From NCBI RefSeq assembly GCF_016526145.1, contig NZ_JADDUE010000001.1:124001-188000 (forward strand): a DNA stretch of 64,000 nt, read 5' to 3'. Origin of the DNA: Saccharopolyspora galaxeae. Lineage in GTDB: Bacteria > Actinomycetota > Actinomycetes > Mycobacteriales > Pseudonocardiaceae. The translations under genes and the position numbers were made by a program. The first letter of the stretch is position 1. Each line of letters starts with the position of its first letter. The notes below the pieces were generated by a model. The model made no database searches, was not told the origin of the DNA, and saw nothing but the letters and a program-made list of their open reading frames with translations. This document shows, piece by piece, positions 9,874-18,122 of the stretch.

Positions 9874-11031
9874 ATGCAGCTGCTCCACCGCGGTGACGTC
9901 GGTCCGGCCGTTGCCGAGATCAGGAACACCCTTGCTGCGCTGGGTCTGCTTCCCGCCCCCGAAGGTGCGGCCGCCCCCGGGCCCGCGACTTTCGACGCAG
10001 CGGTGGAACACGCGGTGCACGTCTTCCAGCAGCGCCGCGGCCTGATCACCGACGGCGTCGTCGGCCCCGCCACCTACCGCGCGCTGACCGATGCGCGCTG
10101 GCAGCTCGGCGACCGCTCGCTGGCCTACCTGGTGTCCAAACCGGTCAGCGGGGACGACGTGTTCGCGCTGCAGGAACGGCTGCTCGAGCTCGGTTTCGAC
10201 GCGGGGCGCCCGGACGGCATCTTCGGCTGGCAGACCGAGCACGCGCTGCGCAGCTTCCAGCGCGACTACGGGCTCAACTCGGACGGCATCTGCGGCCCGG
10301 GAACGCTGCGCGCGCTCAAGCAACTCGCCCCCAAGGTGCGCGGCGGACGCCCCGTCTACCTGCGCGAACAAGAGAAGGTCCGGCGTTCCGGCCCGCTGCT
10401 GCGCGGTAAGCGGATCGTGCTCGACCCGGGGCACGGCGGCACCGACCGCGGTGTGACGGTCGGCGGCGTCAGCGAGGCCGATCTCGCCTGGGACCTGGTG
10501 CGCCGCCTCGAAGGCCGGATGGTGGCCACCGGGATGGAAGCGTTGATCTCCCGCGGCCCGCACGCCTGCCCGCCCGAAGCCGATCGCGCCGACTTCGCCA
10601 ACCAGGCCGGCGCGGACCTGTTCGTGTCGCTGCACATGGACGCGAACTCCGCGCCCGCCGCGCAGGGCGTGGCCAGCTTCCACTTCGGCACCGGCAACGG
10701 CACGACCTCCACGGTCGGGGAGGCGCTGGGCGGTTTCATCCAGCGGGAGATCGCCGCTCGCACCGGCATGCTGGACGGCCGGCTGCACCCGAAGACCTGG
10801 GAAGTCCTGCGGCTGACCCGGATGCCCGCAGTGCGCACCGAGATCGGCTACCTCACCAACGCCGAGGACCGGCGGCGGCTGCTCGACCCGGCGTTCCGGG
10901 ACGTCATCGCGGAGGGACTGCTGGTGGCGGTGAAGCGGCTCTACCTGCTCGGGCAGGACGACCAGCCGACGGGGACGTTCACCTTCGACGACCTGCTCCG
11001 GCACGAACTCGCCCGCGCCGAAGGCGCCTGA
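9874..11031 (+). CDS. cwlM: CwlM-like N-acetylmuramoyl-L-alanine amidase family protein
   Basis: A 385-residue protein with two peptidoglycan-binding repeats (about residues 5-65 and 85-145), then an Amidase_3 domain (about 170-370). The amidase zinc ligands seem intact: DPGHGG, the Glu in SEADLAWDL, and the His in SLHMDAN. A catalytic-type Glu is seen in RTEIGYLTN. No signal peptide is visible, so it is probably cytoplasmic. ATG 9874 is chosen because GAGGAG lies just before it. Mycobacterial CwlM, at the same map position, is a PknB substrate that activates MurA. That role is likely here too, because pknB is in the window, but this is inference. Confidence 0.88.
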   Translation: MQLLHRGDVGPAVAEIRNTLAALGLLPAPEGAAAPGPATFDAAVEHAVHVFQQRRGLITDGVVGPATYRALTDARWQLGDRSLAYLVSKPVSGDDVFALQERLLELGFDAGRPDGIFGWQTEHALRSFQRDYGLNSDGICGPGTLRALKQLAPKVRGGRPVYLREQEKVRRSGPLLRGKRIVLDPGHGGTDRGVTVGGVSEADLAWDLVRRLEGRMVATGMEALISRGPHACPPEADRADFANQAGADLFVSLHMDANSAPAAQGVASFHFGTGNGTTSTVGEALGGFIQREIAARTGMLDGRLHPKTWEVLRLTRMPAVRTEIGYLTNAEDRRRLLDPAFRDVIAEGLLVAVKRLYLLGQDDQPTGTFTFDDLLRHELARAEGA

Positions 11032-11037
11032 GCGCCC

Positions 11038-11658
11038 TCAACCGAGCGCGGGCTCCGCGGTCCGCACCGATACCGTGCCGAGCAGGCGTTCCAGCGCTGC
11101 CTCCACGTCTTCCTTCCACGAGATCGCGGTGCGCAGCTCCAGCCGCAGCCGCGGCCACTTCGGGTGCTGCTGGACCGTCTTGAAGCCGACCTGCTGCAGG
11201 AACCCGGCCGGGATCACGCATCCACCGGCGTCCTCGTGCAGGTCACCGAAGGCTTCGATCGCACGCACACCGCGCCGGGTGAGGTCCTTGGCGACGTTCT
11301 GCACCAGCACCCGTCCGAGTCCGCCGTGCTCGAAATCGCCGACGACCCGCAGCGCCGTCAGCAGCACCGCGTCCGCGCTGATCGGCCCGCTCGGAAAGGC
11401 GGCCGCGCGCGGTACCACCGCGGGCGGCGCGTAGAGCGCGTACCCGGCGGGAACGTTGTCGATGTAGAGGACGCGGCCGCAGGATCCCCAGTCGAGCAGT
11501 ACGTTCGAGACCCACGCTTCCTTCTCGAACTCGGTCTCACCGAACTCCTCCGCCTGCTCCCGGATGTGCGGAGCCAGCTCCCAGAACACGCAGCGTCGGC
11601 ACGTCCGAGGCAGGTGGTCGAGGTTGTCCAGCGTGACGCCCACAACGCGTCGCGACAC
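11038..11658 (-). CDS. GNAT family N-acetyltransferase
   Basis: A 206-residue protein with the GNAT acetyl-CoA loop in degenerate form (GLGRVLVQNVAKDL, about residues 115-128), and a conserved N-terminal CRRCVFWE segment. It is the positional match of Rv3916c, found between cwlM and parB in mycobacteria. GTG 11658 follows an AGGAGG ribosome site with 4-nt spacing. It is convergent with cwlM, 6 nt away. The acceptor substrate is unknown. Confidence 0.78.
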   Translation of the reverse strand: MSRRVVGVTLDNLDHLPRTCRRCVFWELAPHIREQAEEFGETEFEKEAWVSNVLLDWGSCGRVLYIDNVPAGYALYAPPAVVPRAAAFPSGPISADAVLLTALRVVGDFEHGGLGRVLVQNVAKDLTRRGVRAIEAFGDLHEDAGGCVIPAGFLQQVGFKTVQQHPKWPRLRLELRTAISWKEDVEAALERLLGTVSVRTAEPALG

Positions 11659-11837
11659 CTGACCTCCTGCGAAACCCGCGAGAACCCGCGCTCAGGCAGG
11701 TGGGGACGTGGTCAGGATATGCCGCCACGACCGGCCGCCGGAAGTTCCCCACCCTTCCCAGCGTCCCCCGCACTGGTGAGATGGGTTACCGTCGATCCGG
11801 TTTCAGCGAGGCGCCCGTTACACGAACGGTCCCCGGG

Positions 11838-11861
11838 CGCGATAGCACAGATAGAATCGCG
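11838..11861 (+). promoter_or_regulatory. Candidate promoter with inverted repeat ahead of the aminotransferase gene
   Basis: TAGAAT at 11852-11857 resembles a -10 element. It is enclosed by the inverted repeat CGCGAT (11838-11843) and ATCGCG (11856-11861), so a regulator could sit on the promoter. The -35 element is weak. The rest of 11659-11926 shows nothing else convincing. Confidence 0.3.
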
Positions 11862-11926
11862 CGACCGTCGCCTAGCGGTAACAGGAGACGAGCTCCCCAG
11901 CGCACACCCGAACCCCGGAGCGCGGA

Positions 11927-13288
11927 ATGTCCGACCACGGCAGCACCCCGAACGATCCTCAGCCGGAGCAGCGAACGGAAGCCGCCCCGCAGCAGGCAGG
12001 CACGGCGCGCAACCTCGACGCGCACCGCGACCGGTACGCCGCGCGCACCGCGGGCATGACCGCGTCCGAGATCCGCGCACTGTTCGCCGTGGCCAGCCGC
12101 CCCGAGGTCGTCTCGCTCGCCGGGGGGATGCCGAACCTCGCCGCGCTCCCGCTGGACTCGCTGGCCTCCGAGGTCGGCCGGTTGATCGCGGATGACGGCC
12201 AGGCCGCCTTGCAGTACGGCTCCGCGCACGGCGTGCCGGAACTGCGCGAGCAGATCTGCGAGATCATGGCGCTGGAGGGCGTCTCCGGGCACCCGGACGA
12301 CGTCATGGTCACGGTCGGATCCCAGATGGCGCTGGACATGGTCACCAGGCTGTTCTGCGACCCCGGGGACGTGGTCCTCGCCGAGGGCCCCTCCTACGTC
12401 GGCGCGCTCGGCTCCTTCGCCGCGTACGAGGCGAAAGTCGTGCACGTGGCGATGGACGACGACGGGCTGCAGCCAGAGGCGCTGCGGCACGCCATCGCCG
12501 AAGTCACCAGTCGCGGGGAGCGGATCAAGTTCCTCTACACGATCCCGAACTTCCACAACCCCGGTGGCGTGACGCTCGCCGTGCAGCGCCGCGCCGAGAT
12601 CCTGGAGATCTGCAGGCAGCACGACATCCTGGTGCTGGAGGACAACCCGTACGGGCTGCTCGGGTTCAGCGGGCAGACCTACCCGGCGCTGCGCAGCTTG
12701 GACCCGGAGAACGTGGTCTACCTCGGTTCGTTCTCCAAGACCTTCGCTTCCGGCCTGCGGGTCGGCTGGGTGCTGGCCCCGCACGCGGTGCGCGAGAAAC
12801 TCGTGCTGGCCGCCGAATCGGCGACGTTGTGCCCGCCCACGCTGAACCAGATGATCGTCTCGCGGTACCTGAGCACGCACGATTGGGAAGGCCAGATCAA
12901 AACGTTCCGCGAGCAGTACCGCGAGCGCCGCGATGCGATGCTCGGCGCGCTGGAGCAGCACATGCCTGATGGCTGTTCCTGGACCAAGCCGGACGGCGGC
13001 TTCTACGTGTGGCTGACCGCGCCGGAAGGCGTTGACACGAAGGCGATGCTGCCGCGGGCGGTCACCCAGCGGGTGGCCTACGCCTCCGGTACCGGCTTCT
13101 ACGCCGACTCGCTCGGCGGCAGGCAGATGCGGCTGTCCTACTGCTTCCCGACGCCGGAACGAATCCGGGAAGGCGTCCGCAGGCTGGCGAACACGCTCAC
13201 CGAAGAGCGGGAGCTCGTGCAGACCTTCGGCACGGTTCCGCAGCGGGAGGTCTCCGGCCCCGAAGCTCCGTCGCCGGACACCGCGTAA
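11927..13288 (+). CDS. PLP-dependent aminotransferase, class I/II (2-aminoadipate/MocR-like fold)
   Basis: A 453-residue fold-type I aminotransferase. The ~35-residue N-terminus is hydrophilic. The cofactor-binding segments are visible: the VTVGSQMALDMVTRLF motif, YTIPNFHNPGG, and the Schiff-base lysine in GSFSKTFASGLRVGW. It has no N-terminal GntR helix-turn-helix, so it is an enzyme rather than a MocR regulator. GGAG at 11917-11920 gives 6-nt spacing to ATG 11927. The likely reaction is amino transfer from an amino acid to a 2-oxo acid; substrate is undetermined. A strong hairpin follows. Confidence 0.85.
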   Translation: MSDHGSTPNDPQPEQRTEAAPQQAGTARNLDAHRDRYAARTAGMTASEIRALFAVASRPEVVSLAGGMPNLAALPLDSLASEVGRLIADDGQAALQYGSAHGVPELREQICEIMALEGVSGHPDDVMVTVGSQMALDMVTRLFCDPGDVVLAEGPSYVGALGSFAAYEAKVVHVAMDDDGLQPEALRHAIAEVTSRGERIKFLYTIPNFHNPGGVTLAVQRRAEILEICRQHDILVLEDNPYGLLGFSGQTYPALRSLDPENVVYLGSFSKTFASGLRVGWVLAPHAVREKLVLAAESATLCPPTLNQMIVSRYLSTHDWEGQIKTFREQYRERRDAMLGALEQHMPDGCSWTKPDGGFYVWLTAPEGVDTKAMLPRAVTQRVAYASGTGFYADSLGGRQMRLSYCFPTPERIREGVRRLANTLTEERELVQTFGTVPQREVSGPEAPSPDTA

Positions 13289-13315
13289 CCTCGTTCCGGC
13301 CGCACGATCCGATCG

Positions 13316-13344
13316 GTCCACTGCGCACCTCGTGCGCAGTGGAC
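13316..13344 (+). terminator. Perfect 13-bp hairpin after the aminotransferase gene
   Basis: GTCCACTGCGCAC (13316-13328) and GTGCGCAGTGGAC (13332-13344) are perfectly complementary with a 3-nt loop. A weak pyrimidine-rich tail follows. It probably separates the aminotransferase gene from the ligase gene 26 nt further on. Confidence 0.6.
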
Positions 13345-13370
13345 GCTTACTTTCAGGGGTGTTTCGACTA

Positions 13371-14321
13371 GTGTCCGATCGTTGGGTCGCCGTGCTCTCC
13401 GGTGGGCTTTCGCACGAGCGTGAGGTTTCGCTGCGTTCGGGGCGACGCCTGTCCACCGCGCTGCGCTCGGTCGGGATGACCGTGGGGGAGTGGGACGCCG
13501 ATTCCCGCCTGGTCGCACGCGTCCAGGACGAGCGGCCGGATGCCGTGGTGATCGCCCTGCACGGTGGCGAAGGTGAGAACGGCGCCGTGCAGTCGGTGCT
13601 GGACATGCTCGGCGTGCCGTACGTGGGCACCGACCCGCGCGCGTGCCGCCGCGCCTGGGACAAGCCGACCGCCAAGGCCGAACTCGCCCGCGCCGGGTTG
13701 AGCACTCCGGACTGGGTCGTGCTTCCGCACGCCACCTTCCGCGAGCTCGGCGCGCAGTCCGTGTTGGACGCGCTGGTCGCGAAGCTGGGTCTGCCGCTGA
13801 TGCTCAAGCCGGACCAGGGTGGTTCGGCACTCGGCGCGCGGGTCGTCCGCGAGGCATCGGAGCTGCCGTCGGCGATGGTCGGTGCGCTTTCGTACGGGGA
13901 CACCGTGCTGGTCGAGCAGTTCGTCGAAGGCGTCGAGGTGGCGATCGGCGTCGTGGACACCGCGGACGGACCGGAAGCGCTGCCTGCGGTACGGATCGAG
14001 ACCACCGACGGGGTCTACGACTACACCGCGCGCTACACCGCCGGACTCGCGAGCTACGAGGCGCCGGCCGATCTGGATCCGGAAGTAGCTGCGCGGGCAG
14101 GGGAGTTGGCGGTGTCCGCGCACAAGCTGCTCGGGCTGCGCGACGTCTCCCGCACCGACGCGATCATCGACCGGGATGGCACGGTCCACTTCCTCGAGGT
14201 GAACGTCTCGCCCGGGCTGACCGAGACCTCGCTGCTGCCGATGGCCGTCGAGGCCGCGGGGCACTCGCTCGGGAACGTGTTCGCCGATCTGGTCGAGAAG
14301 GCGATCAACCGCGCGAGCTGA
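13371..14321 (+). CDS. D-alanine--D-alanine ligase family ATP-grasp enzyme
   Basis: A 316-residue ATP-grasp ligase. The N-terminal domain has the Ddl-type motif VLSGGLSHEREVSLRSG and HGGEGENGAVQ. The ATP-grasp core has MLKPDQGGSALGARVV, and the metal-binding end has FLEVNVSPGLTETSLLP. It would join two D-alanines, or a similar pair, for peptidoglycan. GTG 13371 follows AGGGG at 13355-13359. Whether it is the main Ddl or a paralogue cannot be decided, because the location beside parB is not the usual ddl context. Confidence 0.85.
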   Translation: MSDRWVAVLSGGLSHEREVSLRSGRRLSTALRSVGMTVGEWDADSRLVARVQDERPDAVVIALHGGEGENGAVQSVLDMLGVPYVGTDPRACRRAWDKPTAKAELARAGLSTPDWVVLPHATFRELGAQSVLDALVAKLGLPLMLKPDQGGSALGARVVREASELPSAMVGALSYGDTVLVEQFVEGVEVAIGVVDTADGPEALPAVRIETTDGVYDYTARYTAGLASYEAPADLDPEVAARAGELAVSAHKLLGLRDVSRTDAIIDRDGTVHFLEVNVSPGLTETSLLPMAVEAAGHSLGNVFADLVEKAINRAS

Positions 14322-14323
14322 TC

Positions 14324-14339
14324 GGTTTCACGTGAAACC
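14324..14339. promoter_or_regulatory. parS: parS site 1
   Basis: A perfect 14-bp core GTTTCACGTGAAAC at 14325-14338, flanked by G and C. It lies between the ligase gene stop and parB. This is the bacterial ParB nucleation palindrome and one of five perfect copies within 3.2 kb. Confidence 0.93.
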
Positions 14340-14408
14340 ACGATCGGCGCTCGGCCGAGCTTCACCTCGCCGCCCGGCGAACCCTTCGCCGCGCCGCCTG
14401 CTGATCCC

Positions 14409-14440
14409 GATCGACCGGATCACCGAAGATCCGGTCGATC
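14409..14440. terminator. Perfect hairpin between convergent ligase and parB genes
   Basis: GATCGACCGGATC (14409-14421) pairs fully with GATCCGGTCGATC (14428-14440) around a 6-nt loop. It stands between two convergent genes and could end transcripts from both, although neither side has a clear T run. The remainder of 14340-14552 shows no gene. Confidence 0.5.
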
Positions 14441-14552
14441 CACGTTCCATCAGCAACGGACACTCGGGGAGTCGCGAACCCGGCGAACCTCTGCACAGAA
14501 GCGGACATTCAGCGCTAATTTCCTAACGTCACCGTGACGGAAGACCCGCGAG

Positions 14553-15569
14553 TCATCCTTCATCGATCTCGCGGGTCTGCGAACCGCCATCGGGCAACAA
14601 CAGCGCCGCCAGCCGCTCCAAGTCACCGACCGACCCGAACTCGATCACGATCCGGCCCTTCCGCTTGCCCAGATCCACCTTGACCTTCGTGTCGAAGTGA
14701 TCGGAGAGCTTGTCCGCGAGCCCCTCCAAGCCGGGGGCCTGCAGCTGCTTGCGCGCGGTCGACTGCTGCTTCGCGGGGGACTCGCCCTTCTTCAGCGTGA
14801 CCGCCTCTTCGGTCGCGCGAACCGACAGGCCCTCCGCGATGATCCGGGACGCCAGCTCCTCCTGGCCCTCCGGCTCGTCCAACGTGAGCAACGCCCGCGC
14901 GTGTCCCGCGGACAGCACACCGGCCGCGACCCGGCGCTGCACCGGCATGGGGAGCCGCAGCAAGCGGATCGTGTTCGTGATGACCGGGCGGCTCCGGCCG
15001 ATCCGATCCGCCAGCTCGTCGTGCGTCACGTCGAACTCCTCCAGCAGCTGCTGGTACGCCGACGCTTCCTCCAACGGATTCAGCTGCACCCGGTGGATGT
15101 TCTCCAGCAACGCATCGCGCAGCAGTGCGTCGTCCTGGGTCTCCCGGACGATCGCCGGAAGCACTTCGAGGCCGGCTCGCTGCGAAGCCCGCCAGCGACG
15201 TTCGCCCATGATGAGCTCGAACTGCCCGGACTCCACCTGGCGCACGACGATCGGCTGCATCAGGCCGAACTCGCGGATCGAGTGCTGCAGCTCGCTCAGC
15301 GCCTCTTCGTCGAAGACCTGGCGTGGCTGCCGCGGGTTCGGCGTGATCGCGGAGGTCGGGATCTCCCGGTAAACCGCACCGGCGACGGACCCGCTCTCGG
15401 TTTCACGTGAAACCGGCTCCGGGACGTCCGGCTCGTCGGCGGGGGAGGAGGGTGCACTGAATCCGGCTCCCCGGACGGTTACCCCGTCCGGCGAACCGTC
15501 CTCTGCGGGCGGACCGCTCGGGATGAGCGCGGCCAGCCCACGACCCAGTCCACCCTTGCGTTCGGTCAT
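14553..15569 (-). CDS. parB: Chromosome partitioning protein ParB (CTPase clamp)
   Basis: A 338-residue ParB. The N-terminal ~75 residues are a loose linker that includes a parS-encoded VSRET segment. The ParB/Srx domain follows ([20 protein letters not shown]) with the CTP-binding motif GERRWRAS. The parS-reading helix-turn-helix is near [21 protein letters not shown], and a C-terminal dimer domain ends the protein. The ATG at 15569 overlaps the parA stop (ATGA) and has GGAGAGGAAG upstream. Together with ParA and the parS cluster it should place the origin region at the cell pole. Confidence 0.96.
   Translation of the reverse strand: MTERKGGLGRGLAALIPSGPPAEDGSPDGVTVRGAGFSAPSSPADEPDVPEPVSRETESGSVAGAVYREIPTSAITPNPRQPRQVFDEEALSELQHSIREFGLMQPIVVRQVESGQFELIMGERRWRASQRAGLEVLPAIVRETQDDALLRDALLENIHRVQLNPLEEASAYQQLLEEFDVTHDELADRIGRSRPVITNTIRLLRLPMPVQRRVAAGVLSAGHARALLTLDEPEGQEELASRIIAEGLSVRATEEAVTLKKGESPAKQQSTARKQLQAPGLEGLADKLSDHFDTKVKVDLGKRKGRIVIEFGSVGDLERLAALLLPDGGSQTREIDEG
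15399..15414. promoter_or_regulatory. parS: parS site 2 (inside parB)
   Basis: Core GTTTCACGTGAAAC at 15400-15413, embedded in the 5-prime part of parB, where it encodes VSRET. ParB can therefore bind its own gene. Confidence 0.92.
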
Positions 15570-16570
15570 GCCGTCTTCCTCTCCACACCTCGTTCGGCGA
15601 TCTCCTTCGCCGCATCCAGGTAACTCATCGACCCCCGTGAACCAGGATCGTAGGTCAGCACCGTCCTACCGAATCCGGGCGCCTCCGAGATCTTCACGCT
15701 GCGCGGGATGACCGTTCGCAGGGTCAGGTCCCCGAAGTGACCGCGTACCTCGTTGGTCACCTGATCCGCCAGCTTGGTCCGGCCGTCGTACATCGTCAGC
15801 ACGATCGTCGAGACCCAGAGCGCGGGGTTCAGGTGCGCCTGCACCAGTTCGATGTTGCGGAGCAACTGGCCGAGGCCCTCCAGCGCGTAGTACTCGCACT
15901 GGATCGGAATCAGCACCTCGTGGGCTGCCACCATCGCGTTCACCGTGAGCAGGCCCAGCGACGGCGGGCAGTCGATGAGCACGTAGTCCGGTGCCACCTG
16001 ATCCACCGCATCCGACTTAAGCGCTTCCTTCAGCCTGCCCTCGCGGGCGACCATGGTCACCAACTCGATTTCCGAGCCGGCCAGATCGATCGTCGCCGGG
16101 ATGCAGTACAGGTTCGGCGACTCGGCGCTTTGCGCCGCCGCGTCCGCAACGCTGATCTCCCCGAGCAGCACCTCGTACACCGAAGGAACACCGGACCGGT
16201 GGTCCACGCCCAACGCGGTGCTGGCGTTCCCCTGCGGGTCGAGGTCGATCACGAGGACCTTGAGTCCTTGCAGGGCGAGCGCGGCTGCCAGGTTCACCGT
16301 GCTGGTCGTCTTGCCGACACCGCCCTTCTGATTGGCGACCGTCAGGATTCGACGCCGATCCGGCTGCGGAAGCTGCATCGTCTCCGGGTGCAGCACCCGC
16401 GTCGCCCGCTCGGCCTCCTCCATGATCGGAGTCCAGCCCACACCGTCCGCGGAGAAGTTGGAGTTCACCGACTGCTCGTTCTCTCCGCCGCCGGCCGGGA
16501 AGCGCATACCGCCCACAGCGCGCCCCTTGGTTTCACGTGAAACACGCTCCGCTCCGTTCGACTCCGTCAC
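15566..16570 (-). CDS. parA: Chromosome partitioning ATPase ParA (Soj)
   Basis: A 334-residue deviant Walker ATPase. The P-loop [14 protein letters not shown] has the signature lysine, followed by [11 protein letters not shown] (switch I / A-prime) and [10 protein letters not shown] (Walker B). The first ~70 residues form a lineage-specific tail. It forms a DNA-bound gradient and pulls ParB-parS complexes. The GTG start at 16570 overlaps the rsmG stop (GTGA) and an AGGAAGGA site lies upstream. A parS site sits inside its first codons. Confidence 0.96.
   Translation of the reverse strand: MTESNGAERVSRETKGRAVGGMRFPAGGGENEQSVNSNFSADGVGWTPIMEEAERATRVLHPETMQLPQPDRRRILTVANQKGGVGKTTSTVNLAAALALQGLKVLVIDLDPQGNASTALGVDHRSGVPSVYEVLLGEISVADAAAQSAESPNLYCIPATIDLAGSEIELVTMVAREGRLKEALKSDAVDQVAPDYVLIDCPPSLGLLTVNAMVAAHEVLIPIQCEYYALEGLGQLLRNIELVQAHLNPALWVSTIVLTMYDGRTKLADQVTNEVRGHFGDLTLRTVIPRSVKISEAPGFGRTVLTYDPGSRGSMSYLDAAKEIAERGVERKTA
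16529..16544. promoter_or_regulatory. parS: parS site 3 (inside the parA start region)
   Basis: Core GTTTCACGTGAAAC at 16530-16543, encoding VSRET near the ParA N-terminus. Confidence 0.92.
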
Positions 16571-17289
16571 CGTCCACGATCCTTCCTCGCTCGACGACCA
16601 CCGTCACGACGCCGACCGGGCGTCTTCTGAGGCCGCGCCTCGCTCACCCGGTCCACGACCACGACGGTCGTCGGCACATCGAGCACTTCGTAACCACACG
16701 ACACCAATTCACAGCGACCGCCACCGGCCGCACGGATCGCCTCCGCGTCACGGTCCAGTTCTTCCGCCGCAGTAGATCCCTTCAACGCGAGCAACCGACC
16801 GCCCGGACGCAATAAGGGGAGGCACCACGCCGCGAGCCGAGCCATCGGCGCCACCGCCCGAGCGGTCACGGCATCACAACCGGCGAGGTGCTCCCGCGCC
16901 GAAGCTTCCTCCGCGCGCCCGCGGACCACCTCGACGGCGAGGTCCAGTTCCGTGACGACTTCCCGCAACCACGCCACCCGTCGAGCCATCGGTTCCAGCA
17001 GAACCAACTCGACGTCGGGACGAGCGATCGCCAGCGGGATCCCCGGCAACCCTGCTCCTGAGCCTACGTCGACAACCCGGGATTCCGGTGTCAGCAACTC
17101 CGCGAGTACCGCGGAGTTCAGCAGATGGCGTTCCCAGATTCGGCTCACCTCCCGCGGGCCGATCAGCCCGCGTCGCACTCCCTGCTCGGTGAGCATCGCG
17201 GTGAACCGCTCGGCTGTTGGCAGGCGATCACCGAACACCGCTCGCGCGGCTTCCGGAACCGGAGTCGGATCACCTTCTGCTGCGGCCAC
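16567..17289 (-). CDS. rsmG: 16S rRNA (guanine-N7)-methyltransferase RsmG (GidB)
   Basis: A class I SAM methyltransferase that makes m7G527 in 16S rRNA. The SAM motif VVDVGSGAGLPGIPLAI and the following LLEPMARRVAWL are clear, and the C-terminal tail is Arg/Lys-rich. The GTG at 17289 (240 residues) is chosen because a GGTGGAAGA ribosome site is next to it. A longer frame to 17388 would have to translate through a parS site, which is less likely. Loss of this enzyme causes low-level streptomycin resistance in other bacteria. Confidence 0.9.
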   Translation of the reverse strand: MAAAEGDPTPVPEAARAVFGDRLPTAERFTAMLTEQGVRRGLIGPREVSRIWERHLLNSAVLAELLTPESRVVDVGSGAGLPGIPLAIARPDVELVLLEPMARRVAWLREVVTELDLAVEVVRGRAEEASAREHLAGCDAVTARAVAPMARLAAWCLPLLRPGGRLLALKGSTAAEELDRDAEAIRAAGGGRCELVSCGYEVLDVPTTVVVVDRVSEARPQKTPGRRRDGGRRARKDRGR

Positions 17290-17310
17290 AGTCTTCCACC
17301 CTGTTGTCGT

Positions 17311-17326
17311 TGTTTCACGTGAAACG
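17311..17326. promoter_or_regulatory. parS: parS site 4 (upstream of rsmG)
   Basis: Core GTTTCACGTGAAAC at 17312-17325, with a leading T as in the 16-bp consensus. It sits 22 bp upstream of the chosen rsmG start. Confidence 0.93.
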
Positions 17327-17470
17327 GTCCGCAATTCGACGAACCGGTACGGAGTTGTTTCCCGCGAGGCGCGGATCCGCTGCCGCACGCGGAACGTGGC
17401 GCGGCCGGAGCAGCCGGCGCGCGGATCTACGTCATCATCTCAGCTCGAAGTCGGTCTTGCTCCCGCACCT

Positions 17471-17486
17471 CGTTTCACGTGAAACA
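17471..17486. promoter_or_regulatory. parS: parS site 5 (jag-rsmG spacer)
   Basis: Core GTTTCACGTGAAAC at 17472-17485. It abuts the T-rich tail of the jag terminator, so the two elements share bases. Confidence 0.93.
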
Positions 17487-17520
17487 CAAAAGCCCCGCGG
17501 CCCATCGGGACCGCGGGGCT
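17481..17520 (-). terminator. Rho-independent terminator after jag
   Basis: On the minus strand the stem AGCCCCGCGG (17520-17511) pairs with CCGCGGGGCT (17500-17491), followed by TTTTGTGTTT. The T tract runs into parS site 5. This is the end of the rpmH-rnpA-yidD-yidC-jag block. Confidence 0.8.
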
Positions 17521-17544
17521 GGGAACGCCGGGGGAGGGGAGAGG

Positions 17545-18093
17545 TCAGCTCGACTTGTAGACGACGACCTTCCGGCTCGGCTCCTCACCTTCGCTCTCGC
17601 TGTGCACGCCGTCGACGCTCGCGACCGCATCGTGAATGATCTTCCGCTCGAACGGCGTCATCGGACGGAGCCTGGTTTCCTCGCCGGTCTCCAGCACGGT
17701 CTTCGCCGTGTCCTTGCCGAGCGTGCTGAGCTCGTCGCGACGACCGGCCCGCCAGCCGCTGACGTCCAACATCAGCCTGCTGCGGACACCGCTGTTCTGC
17801 TGCACGGCCAGCCGGGTCAATTCCTGGAGCGCCTCGAGGACCTGGCCGCGCGAGCCGACCAGCTTCTCCAGATCGCTGCCGCCATCGATGCTCACCACCG
17901 CGCGGCCGGCTTCGACATCCAGGTCGATGTCCCCGTCGTAGTCGAGCAGGTCCAGCAGCCGCTCCAAGTAGTCCCCGGCGACGTCGCCCTCCTGGACGAG
18001 CAGCGTTTCGGTGTTGCTCCGCTCTTGGCCGGCTTCCAGCGGCTCTTCCGCGGACTGTCCCGCCTCCGTCGGCTCCTGCACGGTTTCAGACAC
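17545..18093 (-). CDS. jag: Jag/KhpB-type KH-R3H RNA-binding protein
   Basis: A 182-residue protein with an acidic N-terminus, a KH domain (about residues 70-125, with the GSRGQVLEALQEL loop) and a C-terminal R3H domain (RPMTPFERKIIHDAV). KH and R3H domains bind RNA. In other bacteria Jag/KhpB pairs with KhpA and affects cell growth and sRNA control. GTG 18093 is chosen because GGAGAGGAG lies 5-6 nt upstream. It is 29 nt after yidC in the same block. Confidence 0.88.
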   Translation of the reverse strand: MSETVQEPTEAGQSAEEPLEAGQERSNTETLLVQEGDVAGDYLERLLDLLDYDGDIDLDVEAGRAVVSIDGGSDLEKLVGSRGQVLEALQELTRLAVQQNSGVRSRLMLDVSGWRAGRRDELSTLGKDTAKTVLETGEETRLRPMTPFERKIIHDAVASVDGVHSESEGEEPSRKVVVYKSS

Positions 18094-18122
18094 TGGGTCT
18101 CCTCTCCAGGGGTTCGCGACGC

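Noticed and set aside
17290-17388. Longer RsmG N-terminus from 17388
   Set aside because: It would read through a parS site and lacks a ribosome site; GTG 17289 has one.
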